Shown piece after piece: positions 43,492-54,234 of a stretch of DNA of 64,000 bases. The translations under genes were made by a program, and so were the position numbers. The notes below the pieces were generated by a model. It did no database searches and was not told where the DNA came from. It saw nothing but the letters and a program-made list of their open reading frames with translations. The first letter of the stretch is position 1. Every line of letters starts with the position of its first letter. Source of the DNA: Rhodococcus tukisamuensis NBRC 100609 (GTDB taxonomy: Bacteria; Actinomycetota; Actinomycetes; Mycobacteriales; Mycobacteriaceae); assembly GCF_001894985.1 (NCBI RefSeq), contig NZ_BCXG01000003.1, forward strand, positions 248,001 through 312,000. The letters run 5' to 3'.

Positions 43492-44730
43492 TTACTGAGA
43501 CTCCTTCGAGATGGTGCCGGCCCGGTACAGCGTGACCACGCACGCGCCACCGAGGCCGAGGTTGTGTTGCAGGCCCACGCGGGCGCCGTCGACCTGGCGG
43601 GCGTCGGCCTGGCCGCGCAGCTGCCAGGTCAGCTCGGCGCACTGCGCCAGGCCGGTGGCGCCGAGTGGATGCCCCTTCGAGATCAGCCCGCCGGACGGGT
43701 TGACGACCCACTGGCCGCCGTACGTGGTGGCGCCGGACTCGACGAGCTTGCCGCCCTCGCCCGCGCCGCACAGGCCGAGGCCCTCGTACGTGATGATCTC
43801 GTTGATCGCGAAGCAGTCGTGCAGTTCGATGACGTCGACGTCCTCGATGGTGAGGCCGGACTCGGCGAACACCTGCTCGGCCGCGGCCCGCGTCATCGGG
43901 GCCCCGACCACGTCGATCATCGACTGCTCCCCGAACGCCTCCGCGGTGTCGGTGGTGAGCGCCTGGGCGACGATCTCGATCGCCTGGTCCTCGAGGCCGT
44001 GCTCGCGCACGAAGCGTTCGCTGACCACGATCGCGGCGCCCGCACCGTCCGAGGTGGGCGAGCACTGCGAGCGGGTGAGCGGGGCGTGGATCATCTTGTC
44101 TTCCAACACCTGTGCCAGCGTGTACTCGTCACGGAACTGCGCGTACGGGTTGTTCACCGAGTGCTTGTGGTTCTTCACCGCGACGGACGCGATCTGCTCG
44201 ACGGTGGTGCCGTAGCGCTCCATGTGCTCGAGCGCCGCGTTGCCGAACAGCTGCGCCGTCATCGGGCCGCGACCCCACTCGTGCTTGGCGGTCATGACCT
44301 TGAGGTGGTCGTCGAGCGTGGAGACCTTGGGCACCTCACCGGTTCCGGTGAGGGCCGTCTTGGTCATCTTCTCGAAGCCCACCGCGAGCGCGACGTCGAC
44401 GATGCCACCCTGCACCCACTCGCGGGCCATCATCAGAGCCGACGACCCGGTGGCGCAGTTGTTGTTGACGTTGACGATCGGGATGCCGGTCAGGCCCGTC
44501 TCGTACAGCGCGCGCTGGCCGGCGGCCGACGGCTGGAAGACGTAGCCGACCGCGGCGCGCTGCACCTGGTCGTACGAGACGCCGGCGTCGGCGAGGGCGG
44601 CACCCACGGCCTCGGACACCATGTCCGGGTACTGCCAGTCACGAGACTCGATCTTCTCGAACTTGGTCATGCCGACGCCGACGACGAAGGTTCGGTTGGT
44701 CCGCATTTGATCCGACACAGTAGAACTCAC
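43492..44730 (-). CDS. SCP-2-type thiolase / lipid-transfer protein (Ltp1-like)
   Basis: A 412-residue thiolase of the sterol-carrier type: [28 protein letters not shown] (catalytic Cys), [22 protein letters not shown], and [24 protein letters not shown] (catalytic His). Unlike Ltp2 at 18047-19225 it keeps the HxxGATG motif, so it may be a true thiolase. It overlaps the fadE34-like gene by four bases and precedes the Hsd4B-like hydratase. The substrate is unknown; Ltp1-like proteins are implicated in sterol side-chain metabolism by analogy. Confidence 0.88.
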   Translation of the reverse strand: MSSTVSDQMRTNRTFVVGVGMTKFEKIESRDWQYPDMVSEAVGAALADAGVSYDQVQRAAVGYVFQPSAAGQRALYETGLTGIPIVNVNNNCATGSSALMMAREWVQGGIVDVALAVGFEKMTKTALTGTGEVPKVSTLDDHLKVMTAKHEWGRGPMTAQLFGNAALEHMERYGTTVEQIASVAVKNHKHSVNNPYAQFRDEYTLAQVLEDKMIHAPLTRSQCSPTSDGAGAAIVVSERFVREHGLEDQAIEIVAQALTTDTAEAFGEQSMIDVVGAPMTRAAAEQVFAESGLTIEDVDVIELHDCFAINEIITYEGLGLCGAGEGGKLVESGATTYGGQWVVNPSGGLISKGHPLGATGLAQCAELTWQLRGQADARQVDGARVGLQHNLGLGGACVVTLYRAGTISKESQ

Positions 44731-46922
44731 TTTCCGGGCTCGGGGTCACGCGGGAGCCCGAGGATCCGCTCGCCGATGATGTTCAGCTGAACATTGGTGG
44801 TACCACCTGCGATGGACATGCACTGGGAATTGAGGAACATCTGGGTCGCCGACATCCGGTGCTGGTCGCCGAGCAGCGAGGACGGCCCCGCCCACTCCAT
44901 CGCGACGTCCCACACCTGCTGCAGGTGCTCGACACCGATCAGCTTGGCCACCGAGGACTCCGCGCCCGGCTGGGCGCCGGTGAGCGAACGCAGGGTGGTG
45001 CGCAGGCCCAGCAGGCCGCCCGACTGCGCGTCACACAGCACCTTTCCGAGGACGGTGAGCTGCTCGGCGTCGATGCCGCCGGGGAGCGTGTCGACGAGGT
45101 CGAGCAGCGCCTCGCCGCCGGAGCCGAGGGACGAGTCGTTCGAGAGCGAGACCCGCTCGTTGGCCAGGGTGGTGCGGGCCAGCTTCCAGCCGTCGCCCGG
45201 CCCGCCGACCAGCAACTCGTCCGGGACGAAGACGTCGTCGAAGAACACCTCGTTGAACAGTGCCTCGCCGGTGATTTCGCGCAGCGGCCGGATGTCGAGG
45301 CCCTCGGTGTTCCGCATGTCGATCAGGAAGTACGACAGGCCCTTGTGCTTGGGCACGTCGGCATCGGTGCGCGCGAGGCAGATGCCCCAGTGCGCGTCGC
45401 GGGCCATCGACGTCCAGACCTTCTGGCCCTGCAGCTTCCAGCCGCCGTCGACCTTGGTGGCCTTGGTGCTCAGGCCGGCGAGGTCGGAACCGGCGCCCGG
45501 CTCGGAGAACAGCTGGCACCAGACAATGTCGCCGCGCAGCGACGGCGGCACGAAGCGCGCCAACTGCTCGGCGTTGCCGTGCGCGATCAGGGTCGGGACG
45601 ACCCAGTTGCCGATGATCATGTCGTGCGGTTCGAGCTCCGCCGCGCGCAGTTCCTCGGCGATCACCAGCTGGCTGACCGCGTCGGCGCCCTTGCCCCAGG
45701 GCGCCGCGAAGTGCGGTGCGGTGTAGCCCTTCTCGGCCAGGTACGCGGTGCGCTCGGCACCGGAGAGCTCGACCGCGGCGGCCAGCTCGGCGCGCACGTC
45801 GGTGCGCACCTGCTCGGCCTCCGGCGGCAGTTCGACGCTGAGCACGCGACGGGTCCCGTCGACTGTCAGCTGGGCGACGCGGCGACGCCAACTCGCGGTG
45901 GAGCCGAGCAGGATGCGCAGCGACTGCGCGCGGCGTAGGTACAGGTGCGCGTCATGCTCCCAGGTGTAGCCGATTCCGCCGAGCACCTGGATGCAGTCCC
46001 GGGTGACCGAGAAGCCGGCCTCGACCGCGGTGGCGCCGGCCACGGCCGCCGCGAGGGAGGCCTCGCCCGCGGTGACACCGTTGCCGGGGGTCATCGCCCG
46101 CGCCGCGTCCCACGCGCAGACCCGGGCCTGCTCGGCCAGGGTGAGCATCCGCGCGGCCTTGTGCTTGACGCCCTGGAACTGCCCGATCGGCCGCCCGAAC
46201 TGCTGACGCACCTTCGCGTACTCCGCGGCGGTGGTGACCGCCCAGTCAGCGAGGCCGGACGCCTCCGCGGCGAGGAGCGTCGCGGCCAGGTCCAGCACCC
46301 GTTGCGGGTCCACCGCGAGCAGTTCGTCTGCAGCGAGCTCGAGGCCGTCGACGGTGAACTCCGCGTTGCGACGGACCACGTCGTGACTGGGCAGGTCGGT
46401 GAGCTCGAGGCGGTCCCTGCGCAGCAGCACCCACGCGGTGACGTCGCCGTCGCGGGCCGCGACGAGGAGGAGGTCCCCGACTTGCCCACCGAGCACGTGG
46501 CTGGAGGTGCCCGTCAGCCGGACACCGCCGCCCTCGCGAACCAGGCGCAGCGTCCCCGGCTGCAGCGCGACCGCGCCCAGTGTGGAGCCGTCCGCCAGGC
46601 CGGCGAGCTCGCCGGTGCGGCCGGCGTCCGCGAGCACCGCGCTGACCAGCACGGTGGGCAGGAACGGGCCGGGGACCATCGAGCGTCCGAGTTCCTCGAC
46701 GGCCACGGCGAGCTCGACCAGCCCGTAGCCGGCGCCGCCGACCTCCTCCGGCAGGTGCAGTCCGAGCAGCCCCTGCTCCGCGAGCGCCGCCCAGTACCCG
46801 GGACGCTCCTCGCGCTTGGCCTCGACGGCGTCCCGGACGACGGCGGGCGTGGCGTGGCGCGCGGCCCAGCCCCGCACCGAGTCGCGGAGGTCGCGGTCTT
46901 CGTCACTCAGTCCAATGGTCAT
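44727..46922 (-). CDS. fadE34: FadE34-like fused acyl-CoA dehydrogenase
   Basis: A 731-residue tandem acyl-CoA dehydrogenase. The first half (1-350) ends with [24 protein letters not shown]; the second half (about 370-731) carries [39 protein letters not shown] and [24 protein letters not shown]. This fused architecture fits M. tuberculosis FadE34/ChsE3 (Rv3573c, about 711 residues), which desaturates the five-carbon steroid side chain. GAGGA precedes the ATG. A TAGAA-GAAA-TTCTA dyad lies 18 bases upstream. It heads the operon with the Ltp1-like thiolase, hydratase and thioesterase. Confidence 0.9.
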   Translation of the reverse strand: MTIGLSDEDRDLRDSVRGWAARHATPAVVRDAVEAKREERPGYWAALAEQGLLGLHLPEEVGGAGYGLVELAVAVEELGRSMVPGPFLPTVLVSAVLADAGRTGELAGLADGSTLGAVALQPGTLRLVREGGGVRLTGTSSHVLGGQVGDLLLVAARDGDVTAWVLLRRDRLELTDLPSHDVVRRNAEFTVDGLELAADELLAVDPQRVLDLAATLLAAEASGLADWAVTTAAEYAKVRQQFGRPIGQFQGVKHKAARMLTLAEQARVCAWDAARAMTPGNGVTAGEASLAAAVAGATAVEAGFSVTRDCIQVLGGIGYTWEHDAHLYLRRAQSLRILLGSTASWRRRVAQLTVDGTRRVLSVELPPEAEQVRTDVRAELAAAVELSGAERTAYLAEKGYTAPHFAAPWGKGADAVSQLVIAEELRAAELEPHDMIIGNWVVPTLIAHGNAEQLARFVPPSLRGDIVWCQLFSEPGAGSDLAGLSTKATKVDGGWKLQGQKVWTSMARDAHWGICLARTDADVPKHKGLSYFLIDMRNTEGLDIRPLREITGEALFNEVFFDDVFVPDELLVGGPGDGWKLARTTLANERVSLSNDSSLGSGGEALLDLVDTLPGGIDAEQLTVLGKVLCDAQSGGLLGLRTTLRSLTGAQPGAESSVAKLIGVEHLQQVWDVAMEWAGPSSLLGDQHRMSATQMFLNSQCMSIAGGTTNVQLNIIGERILGLPRDPEPGK

Positions 46923-46939
46923 CGACAGTCCTCAAAAAG

Positions 46940-46953
46940 TAGAAGAAATTCTA
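46940..46953. promoter_or_regulatory. TAGAA-N4-TTCTA dyad before fadE34
   Basis: TAGAAGAAATTCTA is an inverted repeat 18 bases upstream of the fadE34-like start, in an AT-rich pocket. ATTCTAT within it recurs in the region upstream of the FadA5-like gene (48254-48260). It is a candidate operator for the nearby KstR-like TetR; binding is not shown. Confidence 0.4.
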
Positions 46954-47004
46954 TAGATCTCGGCGAGCATGGCCCACCCCCGAGGGGTCGGCCGGACTCT
47001 CCGG

Positions 47005-48183
<1,179 letters not shown>

Positions 48184-48247
48184 TCAGATGCCGACGCACG
48201 GCGCCGGGACCGGGGCTCGACCGCGGCGCAGTTCGAGCTCATTTCTG

Positions 48248-48269
48248 GAATGTATTCTATTTAACATTC
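48248..48269. promoter_or_regulatory. GAATGT-N10-ACATTC dyad upstream of fadA5
   Basis: GAATGT (48248-48253) and ACATTC (48264-48269) are inverted around 10 bases that include TATTCTAT. The element is about 80 bases upstream of the FadA5-like ATG, within the AT-rich region between it and the TetR 3' end. It shares ATTCTAT with the fadE34 dyad and GAATGT with the 41905 palindrome. Confidence 0.45.
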
Positions 48270-48384
48270 GGTGGCAATGGCCGGTCCACACGCCCGTCGT
48301 GGCGACGCCTCGAGCACCCCGGACACGACGCGACCCCGGTGCCGCGAGCGGCGACCGGGGTCGTGGACGGGAAAGTGCGAGTGG

Positions 48385-49008
48385 TCAGCCGCGCCCGGGC
48401 GAGCTGGACAGGTCCACCAACAGCAGGTCGCAGGCCGTGCGCAGGTCCGACTCGGTGTCCGGGATCGACGCCCGACCGTTCAGCCCCGACTGGATCAGGC
48501 CGAACCACAGGGCGACCATCAACCGGATGACGGTGGTGTCCCGGACGGTCGGCTCCACGATCCCCGCAGACCGGAGCAGCATCGCCTCGAAGTGCCGGTC
48601 GATCTTCGCGACGTCCGGAATGGTCGCCGCGTTCGAGCTCGCCGTCGACTGGATCATCGCGGTCGCCAGCTTGGGACGGCGCATCAGCGCACGGTTCGCC
48701 CGCAGCAGCAGGTCGTACACCCCGTCGGCCGGCGACGCGAAGGTCCGCGGTCGCCGCGCGAAGCCGTCCGCCATCTGGTCGATCTGGTCCACCATCACCG
48801 CGACGAACAGGTGTGTCTTCGACGGGAAGTACCGGTAGAGGGTGCCGATCGCGACCCCCGCCAGCTTCGCCACCTCGTGCATCTGGACCCGCTCGAGGTC
48901 CTTCTCCGCTGCAAGCTGCGCGGCCGCGTCCAGGATCCGGCCGTGCCGGGCCACCTGTTCCACCGAACTCGGTTCGGCCGCGTCCCGCGCTTCCGAAAGC
49001 CTCGGCAT
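48385..49008 (-). CDS. KstR-like TetR-family regulator
   Basis: A 207-residue TetR protein. The HTH (QMHEVAKLAGVAIGTLYRYFPSKTHLF) and the following MVDQIDQM, RANRALMRRPKLATAMIQS segments resemble M. tuberculosis KstR, which senses CoA thioesters of cholesterol intermediates. It is divergent from kstD and adjacent to fadA5, as expected for a local steroid regulator. GGTGGGG precedes the ATG at 49008. However, no canonical KstR box (TnnAACnnGTTnnA) is seen in the window's intergenic regions, so its operator may differ. Confidence 0.85.
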   Translation of the reverse strand: MPRLSEARDAAEPSSVEQVARHGRILDAAAQLAAEKDLERVQMHEVAKLAGVAIGTLYRYFPSKTHLFVAVMVDQIDQMADGFARRPRTFASPADGVYDLLLRANRALMRRPKLATAMIQSTASSNAATIPDVAKIDRHFEAMLLRSAGIVEPTVRDTTVIRLMVALWFGLIQSGLNGRASIPDTESDLRTACDLLLVDLSSSPGRG

Positions 49009-49189
49009 GATCCCCACCTTCTGTTCACACTTCACATACGCCGGTCAATCCTTACATCTGTAGAGCATGCACGACCCCGGGTTCCGCTCAGTGGGAATAC
49101 GGGTCCCGCCGAGGACCCTCCTGCGATTGCCTTTTGCCGGTGAGTCGACACTGCCCAGTGCGTCGACCGGCACGATGGAGGGAAATCCA

Positions 49190-50722
49190 ATGCAGGCTTG
49201 GACCGACGAGTTCGACGTGGTGGTGGTGGGGTCCGGCGGCGGCGCCCTGACCGGTGCATACGCTGCGGCGTCACAGGGGCTGCGCACCGTAGTGCTGGAG
49301 AAGACCGACCTGTTCGGCGGCACCTCCTCGTACTCTGGCGCCTCCATCTGGCTGCCGGGCACTCAGGTCCAGGAGCGCGCGGCCCTGCCCGACTCCACCG
49401 AGAACGCCCGCACCTACCTCCGTTCCCTGCTCGGCGACGCCGAGGCGGCGCGGCAGGACGCCTACGTCGACACCGCCCCCGCCGTCGTCGCGCTGCTCGA
49501 GCAGGACCCGAACATCGAGTTCGAGTTCCGGGCCTTTCCCGACTACTACAAGGCCGAGGGCCGGATGGACACCGGCCGCTCGATCAACCCGCTCGACCTC
49601 GACCCGGCCGCCATCGGCGACCTGGCCGACCAGGTGCGTCCCGAGCTGGACCAGGACCGCACCGGGCAGGGCCACGCACCCGGCCCGATGATCGGTGGAC
49701 GGGCCCTGATCGGACGCCTGCTCGCCGCAGTGGTGGGCACCGGGAACGCCGTGCTGCGCACCGGTGTCCGGGTCACCGGCCTCGTCGTCGAGGACGGTCG
49801 CGTGGTCGGTGTCGAGGCGGAGAGCAACGGCGAGAAGCTGCGCATCGGCGGCAGCCACGGCGTGCTGATGGCCGCCGGCGGCATCGAGGGCAACGCGGAG
49901 GTGCGCGAGCAGTCCGGCACCCCCGGCAAGGCGGCCTGGAGCATGGGTCCGTTCGGCGCCAACACCGGCGAGGCGATCGCTGCCGGCGTCGCGGCAGGCG
50001 GCGCCACCGCGCTGCTGGACCAGGCCTGGTTCTGCCCCGGCGTCGAGCAGCCGGACGGCTCGGCCGCGTTCCTGGTCGGCATCCGCGGCGGCATCGTGGT
50101 CGACGCGACCGGCGAGCGCTACCTGAACGAGTCGCTGCCCTACGACCAGTTCGGCCGGGCCATGCACGCACGCAACACAACCGGCGATGCCGTCCCGTCG
50201 TGGATGATCTTCGACTCGCGCGAGGGTGGCGGGCTGCCCGGCATCAGCATCCCGAACACCGCGCCCGCGAAGCACCTCGAGGCCGGCACCTGGGTGCAGG
50301 CGGACACCCTCGAGGAACTCGCCGCCAAGACGGGGCTGCCCGCGGAGGCGCTGCGCGCCAGCGTCGAGCAGTTCAACGGCTTCGCCAAGACCGGCGTCGA
50401 CGAGCAGTTCCACCGCGGTGAGGACCCGTACGACGCGTTCTTCTGCCCGCCCAACGGCGGCCCGAACGCGGCCCTGACGGCGATCGAGAACGGCCCGTTC
50501 TACGCGGCGCGGATCGTACTCAGCGACCTCGGCACCAAGGGCGGCCTGGTCACCGACGTCGACGCCCGGGTGCTGCGCGCCGACGGCACCGTCGTCGAGG
50601 GCCTCTACGCGGCCAGCAACACCAGCGCCTCGCTGAGCGGCGCCTTCTACCCCGGCCCCGGCGTCCCGCTGGGCACCGCGATGGTGTTCTCCTACCGCGC
50701 GGCGCAGCACATGGCACGCTGA
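49190..50722 (+). CDS. kstD: 3-Ketosteroid-delta1-dehydrogenase KstD
   Basis: A 510-residue flavoprotein, the usual KstD length. Residues 8-25 form the FAD-binding loop (FDVVVVGSGGGALTGAYAA), EKTDLFGGTSSYSGASIWLPG follows, and RYLNESLPYDQF and FYPGPGVPLGTAM hold the Tyr and Tyr-x3-Gly positions that act in known KstD enzymes. It introduces a 1(2) double bond in 3-ketosteroids, an early step of ring opening. The ATG at 49190 has GGAGGGAA five bases upstream; the longer frame to 49067 is probably leader. It is divergent from the KstR-like regulator and ends at a bidirectional terminator. Confidence 0.92.
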   Translation: MQAWTDEFDVVVVGSGGGALTGAYAAASQGLRTVVLEKTDLFGGTSSYSGASIWLPGTQVQERAALPDSTENARTYLRSLLGDAEAARQDAYVDTAPAVVALLEQDPNIEFEFRAFPDYYKAEGRMDTGRSINPLDLDPAAIGDLADQVRPELDQDRTGQGHAPGPMIGGRALIGRLLAAVVGTGNAVLRTGVRVTGLVVEDGRVVGVEAESNGEKLRIGGSHGVLMAAGGIEGNAEVREQSGTPGKAAWSMGPFGANTGEAIAAGVAAGGATALLDQAWFCPGVEQPDGSAAFLVGIRGGIVVDATGERYLNESLPYDQFGRAMHARNTTGDAVPSWMIFDSREGGGLPGISIPNTAPAKHLEAGTWVQADTLEELAAKTGLPAEALRASVEQFNGFAKTGVDEQFHRGEDPYDAFFCPPNGGPNAALTAIENGPFYAARIVLSDLGTKGGLVTDVDARVLRADGTVVEGLYAASNTSASLSGAFYPGPGVPLGTAMVFSYRAAQHMAR

Positions 50723-50743
50723 CCACCTGAGCGGAACACGACG

Positions 50744-50779
50744 ACGGCCCCGCCCGACCGAGAGGTCGGACGGGGCCGT
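50744..50779. terminator. Bidirectional terminator between kstD and scoB
   Basis: ACGGCCCCGCCCGACC (50744-50759) and GGTCGGACGGGGCCGT (50764-50779) form a 16-base stem with one mismatch around GAGA. The element lies between two converging genes. Confidence 0.8.
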
Positions 50780-50790
50780 GGCCTTCCGGT

Positions 50791-51432
50791 TCAGACTGTC
50801 AGTTCGACGACCAGCTCGGCGCCGGTCGATTCCTGCACCTGCTCGACCGTCACGCCGGGCGCGAGTTCACGCAGCACCAGTTTCTCGCCCTCGACGTCGA
50901 TCACGGCCAGATTCGTGATGATCCGCTGCACCACGCCCTTACCGGTCAACGGCAACGTGCACTCGTCCACGATCTTGGCGCCGCCGTCCCGGTCGGTGTG
51001 TTCCATGACCACGATGACCCTCCGGGCGCCGTGCACCAGGTCCATCGCGCCGCCCATGCCCTTGACCATCTTGCCCGGCACCATCCAATTGGCGAGGTCG
51101 CCGTTCCGCGAGACCTGCATGCCACCGAGAACCGCGGTGTCGATGTGCCCACCGCGAATCATGCCGAACGACAACGCCGAATCGAAGAACGCCGCACCTG
51201 GATTCACCGTGACGGTCTCCTTGCCCGCGTTGATCAGGTCCGGGTCGACCTTGTCCTCCGCCGGGTACGGACCGGTGCCGAGGATGCCGTTCTCCGAGTG
51301 CAGAACCACCTTCACACCGTCGGGGAGGTAGTTGGGGATCAAGGTCGGCAACCCGATCCCCAGGTTCACGTACTCGCCGTCAATCATCTCGGCCGCGGCG
51401 CGCGCGGCCATCTGCTCCCGTGACCAGCTCAT
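50791..51432 (-). CDS. scoB: Succinyl-CoA:3-oxoacid CoA-transferase subunit B
   Basis: A 213-residue beta subunit with the catalytic Glu in [16 protein letters not shown] and the [11 protein letters not shown] and [28 protein letters not shown] segments. It works with ScoA to move CoA from succinyl-CoA to acetoacetate. In this operon the acetoacetate would come from fumarylacetoacetate hydrolysis. The ATG overlaps the scoA stop. It is distinct from IpdAB of the steroid pathway, which lack the SENG catalytic signature. Confidence 0.92.
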   Translation of the reverse strand: MSWSREQMAARAAAEMIDGEYVNLGIGLPTLIPNYLPDGVKVVLHSENGILGTGPYPAEDKVDPDLINAGKETVTVNPGAAFFDSALSFGMIRGGHIDTAVLGGMQVSRNGDLANWMVPGKMVKGMGGAMDLVHGARRVIVVMEHTDRDGGAKIVDECTLPLTGKGVVQRIITNLAVIDVEGEKLVLRELAPGVTVEQVQESTGAELVVELTV

Positions 51433-52175
51433 GCCGACACCGTCCGCTTCTCGATTCGCTTGTCCTGCAGGCCCGTCTGCACCACTCGCTGGACGAACAC
51501 CCCCGGCAGGTGCACCTGCGCGGGATCGAGTTCACCCGGCTCGACCAGCCTCTCGACCTGGGCGATGGTGACCCGGCCGGCCATCGCGGCCAGCGGGTTG
51601 AAGTTCATCGCGGTCTTGTTGAACACCAGGTTGCCCTCGGTGTCGCCGATCTCGGCGTGCACCAGCGCGTAGTCCGCGACGATCGACTCCTCGAGCACGA
51701 AGGTCTTGCCGCCGAACTCCCGCGTCTCCTTCGCCGGTGACGCGATCGCGACCGAACCGTCGGCGTGGTAACGCCACGGCAGCCCACCCTCGGACACCGG
51801 GGTGCCGACGCCGGCCGGGGTGAAGAACGCGGGGATCCCCGCGCCGCCGGCCCGCAGCCGCTCGGCGAGCGTGCCCTGCGGCGTCAACTCCACCTCCAGC
51901 TCACCCGAGAGGTACTGACGGGCGAACTCCTTGTTCTCGCCGACGTACGACGCAGTCACCCGGCGGATCTGACGCGCGGACAGGAGAATTCCCAGACCGC
52001 AGTCGTCGACGCCACAGTTGTTGGAGAACACCTCGAGCCCGGACACACCGCGCTCGGCGAGCCCGTCGATCAGCGCGTTCGGGATTCCGCACAGGCCGAA
52101 CCCGCCGACGGCCAGCGAGGCACCGTCCTGAACGTCCGCGACGGCCTCGGCCGCGCTCGCGTAGACCTTGCTCAT
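51429..52175 (-). CDS. scoA: Succinyl-CoA:3-oxoacid CoA-transferase subunit A
   Basis: A 248-residue alpha subunit: [23 protein letters not shown] (CoA-binding glycine loop), [68 protein letters not shown], and [31 protein letters not shown]. The stop overlaps scoB by four bases and the start overlaps the fahA stop (52172-52175), so the genes are coupled. Confidence 0.92.
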   Translation of the reverse strand: MSKVYASAAEAVADVQDGASLAVGGFGLCGIPNALIDGLAERGVSGLEVFSNNCGVDDCGLGILLSARQIRRVTASYVGENKEFARQYLSGELEVELTPQGTLAERLRAGGAGIPAFFTPAGVGTPVSEGGLPWRYHADGSVAIASPAKETREFGGKTFVLEESIVADYALVHAEIGDTEGNLVFNKTAMNFNPLAAMAGRVTIAQVERLVEPGELDPAQVHLPGVFVQRVVQTGLQDKRIEKRTVSA

Positions 52176-53359
52176 CGGGCACCGTCCGTCACGGCCGGGA
52201 GGATTCGGGCGCGGACCTCGCCGAAACCGATGCGGGAGCCGTCGGCGCCGGGGGCGGTCGCGGAGATCGAGACCTCGTCCCCGTCCTCGAGGAAGGTGCG
52301 CTGCTCGTCACCGACGGCGACGGGTTCGGCCCCGCCCCAGGTCAGTTCGATGAACGCGCCTCGCTGATCCTTCTCCGGACCCGAGATGGTGCCGGACCCG
52401 AACAGGTCGCCCGTGCTGGCCGCGGCACCGTTGACGGTGGTGTGCGCGAGCATCTGCGCGGGCGACCAGTACATCTGCGCGTACGGCGGGCGCGAGACGA
52501 CGTGCCCGTTCCACTCGACCTGGAGATCGATGTCCAGGCCCCACTTCTCGTCGCCCTGCAGGTACGGCAGCGGCGTCGGATCCTGGGCCGGGGTGTCGAC
52601 GCGGGCCGCCTCGAGGGCGAGCAGCGGGACGACCCACGGGGAGATGGAGGTCGCGAAGCTCTTGCCCAGGTTCGGGCCCAGCGGCACGTACTCCCAGGCC
52701 TGGATGTCGCGGGCGGACCAGTCGTTGAGGATCACGGCGCCGAAGCAGTGCTCGGCGAACTGGTCCGGGGTGATCGACGAGCCCATCGGCGAACCGACGC
52801 CGACGACGAAGCCCATCTCGGCCTCGATGTCGAGGCGGATCGACGGACCGAACGACGGCGCCGCGTCGGCCGGAGCCTTGCGCTGACCGCACGGGCGCAC
52901 GATGTCGGTGCCCGACACCACGACGGTGCTGGAGCGGCCGTGGTAGCCGACCGGCAGGTGCTTCCAGTTCGGCATCAGCGCAGCGGAATCCGGGCGGAAG
53001 AGCCGTCCGAGGTTGGTCGCGTGGTTCTCCGATGCGTAGAAGTCGACGTAGTCCGCGACCGCAATCGGCAGGTGCATCGTGACGTCGCCGATCCCGAAGA
53101 CCGCGGCGTCGGCGATCTCGCCGGCGACCAGTTCGGTGATCTGTGCGCGGACCGCGACCCAGCGTTCGCGGCCCTGGGCCATGAAGGCGTTGAGGGTCGG
53201 CTGCGCGAACACGTCGTCGCCGAGGGCCTTCGCGAGGTCGACGACGCTGTCGCCCACCCGGACACCCACCCGTGGGCCGGAATCCGCCGTCGAGAAGACG
53301 CCGTACGGCAGGTTTGCGACGCCGAAGAGCGATTCGTCGGAGATGGAGATGACTGTCAT
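52172..53359 (-). CDS. fahA: Fumarylacetoacetase FahA
   Basis: A 395-residue enzyme cleaving fumarylacetoacetate to fumarate and acetoacetate. The N-terminal SH3-like domain (SLFGVANLPYGVFST, RVGVRVGDSVVDL) is followed by the catalytic FAH fold: DFYASENHATNLGRLFRPD, HLPVGYHGRSSTVVVSGT, DIEAEMGFVVG, VILNDWSARDIQAWEYVPLGPNLGKSFATSISPWVVPL, and the closing LEDGDEVSISATAPG. The ATG overlaps the stop of the unknown gene upstream (ATGA). It follows hmgA and the unknown gene in the homogentisate operon. Confidence 0.93.
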   Translation of the reverse strand: MTVISISDESLFGVANLPYGVFSTADSGPRVGVRVGDSVVDLAKALGDDVFAQPTLNAFMAQGRERWVAVRAQITELVAGEIADAAVFGIGDVTMHLPIAVADYVDFYASENHATNLGRLFRPDSAALMPNWKHLPVGYHGRSSTVVVSGTDIVRPCGQRKAPADAAPSFGPSIRLDIEAEMGFVVGVGSPMGSSITPDQFAEHCFGAVILNDWSARDIQAWEYVPLGPNLGKSFATSISPWVVPLLALEAARVDTPAQDPTPLPYLQGDEKWGLDIDLQVEWNGHVVSRPPYAQMYWSPAQMLAHTTVNGAAASTGDLFGSGTISGPEKDQRGAFIELTWGGAEPVAVGDEQRTFLEDGDEVSISATAPGADGSRIGFGEVRARILPAVTDGAR

Positions 53360-54234
53360 GCGATGGATCCTTCGTCGAGGGTCGTGGAAACAGTGGCGGG
53401 CACCAACCCGAGGTCGACCAGTTCGGTCAGCGGGTCACCGATGCTGCAGGTGCCGAAGGACAGGAAGCACGCACGCAGCGTGTCCACCGCCTCGGCGGGC
53501 AGGGCTGCCAGTTCGGCGGCCAGCCGAGCCCCGTCCCGGTCGGCGAGCGTCGCGGCGATCTCCTCGGCACCCGCACCGACGGCGGCCCGATGGGTGGCCA
53601 GCATGACGTTGAGGAAGCCATGCTGCTCGAATCCCGTGTCCGGGTCCGTGTTCCGGACTGCGTGGTGCAGTCCTGCGGTCGCCTTGAATCGCCCGCCCGA
53701 TCCAGCGACGGCCGAGATCGCGGCGGCCAGTTCGGCCTCGTCCGGGTAGGCGGCAGCCACGACGCCGCCGGTGCGGAACTTCGCCGCGTATGGCGTGCCG
53801 GCCAGTCCGCCGAGAACGTCGGCGCGACGGTCGTCCCGCGGCACCTCGACAAAGATGTCCACACCCGGTGCCGCCGTGGCGATCTCGTCGAGCGCAGCGA
53901 ACAGGTCCGCCGTGGCCTGCCCCTCCGGCACGGCGATCTCCATGGCGACCAGCGTCGCGCCGTCGATGGCGCGCAGCTTCTCGAGCGCCGCCGGAACGGC
54001 GTCGGTGCCGCCGGGCACGGTCAGGCTCAGCTCGAGCTTGCCGGCCTGCGCCGCGACGATCGCGGGCAGCTCATCCAGCCGCGGCGCCGGAAACACGAAC
54101 GGCCCCACCAACGCAGCGTGGTCACTGCACAGGTGGGCGAGGTGCGCGGGCACCGCGGCGTCCATCGGCGCATTCCCGGGGGGAAACAGCGCCGCGTCGT
54201 CGCACAGGCCCTTCAGCAGAGGAGAAATGGTCAC
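53356..54234 (-). CDS. Unknown protein between HmgA and FahA; candidate isomerase
   Basis: A 292-residue protein that I do not recognise as a characterised family. It starts with GTG overlapping the hmgA stop (GTGA), and its stop overlaps the fahA ATG, so it is locked between the enzymes that make and use (maleyl/fumaryl)acetoacetate. The sequence has alternating beta and alpha segments: ELSLTVPGG, VAMEIAVPEG, VDIFVEVPRD, YAAKFRTGG, GRFKATAGLHHAVR, QHGFLNVMLAT, which suggest a (beta/alpha)8 barrel with conserved-looking Lys, Arg and His at strand ends. It has no GST-like fold, so it is not the classical maleylacetoacetate isomerase. A role replacing that enzyme is inference. Confidence 0.82.
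   Translation of the reverse strand: MTISPLLKGLCDDAALFPPGNAPMDAAVPAHLAHLCSDHAALVGPFVFPAPRLDELPAIVAAQAGKLELSLTVPGGTDAVPAALEKLRAIDGATLVAMEIAVPEGQATADLFAALDEIATAAPGVDIFVEVPRDDRRADVLGGLAGTPYAAKFRTGGVVAAAYPDEAELAAAISAVAGSGGRFKATAGLHHAVRNTDPDTGFEQHGFLNVMLATHRAAVGAGAEEIAATLADRDGARLAAELAALPAEAVDTLRACFLSFGTCSIGDPLTELVDLGLVPATVSTTLDEGSIA

Noticed and set aside
43490-44065. Extension of the Hsd4B-like hydratase into a 482-residue protein
   Set aside because: The added part is a frame-shifted shadow of the Ltp1-like thiolase; AAGGAG supports the ATG at 43489.
50791-52175. IpdAB-type ring-opening CoA transferase of the steroid pathway, suggested by closeness to kstD
   Set aside because: Subunit B has the catalytic SENG motif of true CoA transferases and the genes overlap fahA, so an acetoacetate role fits better.
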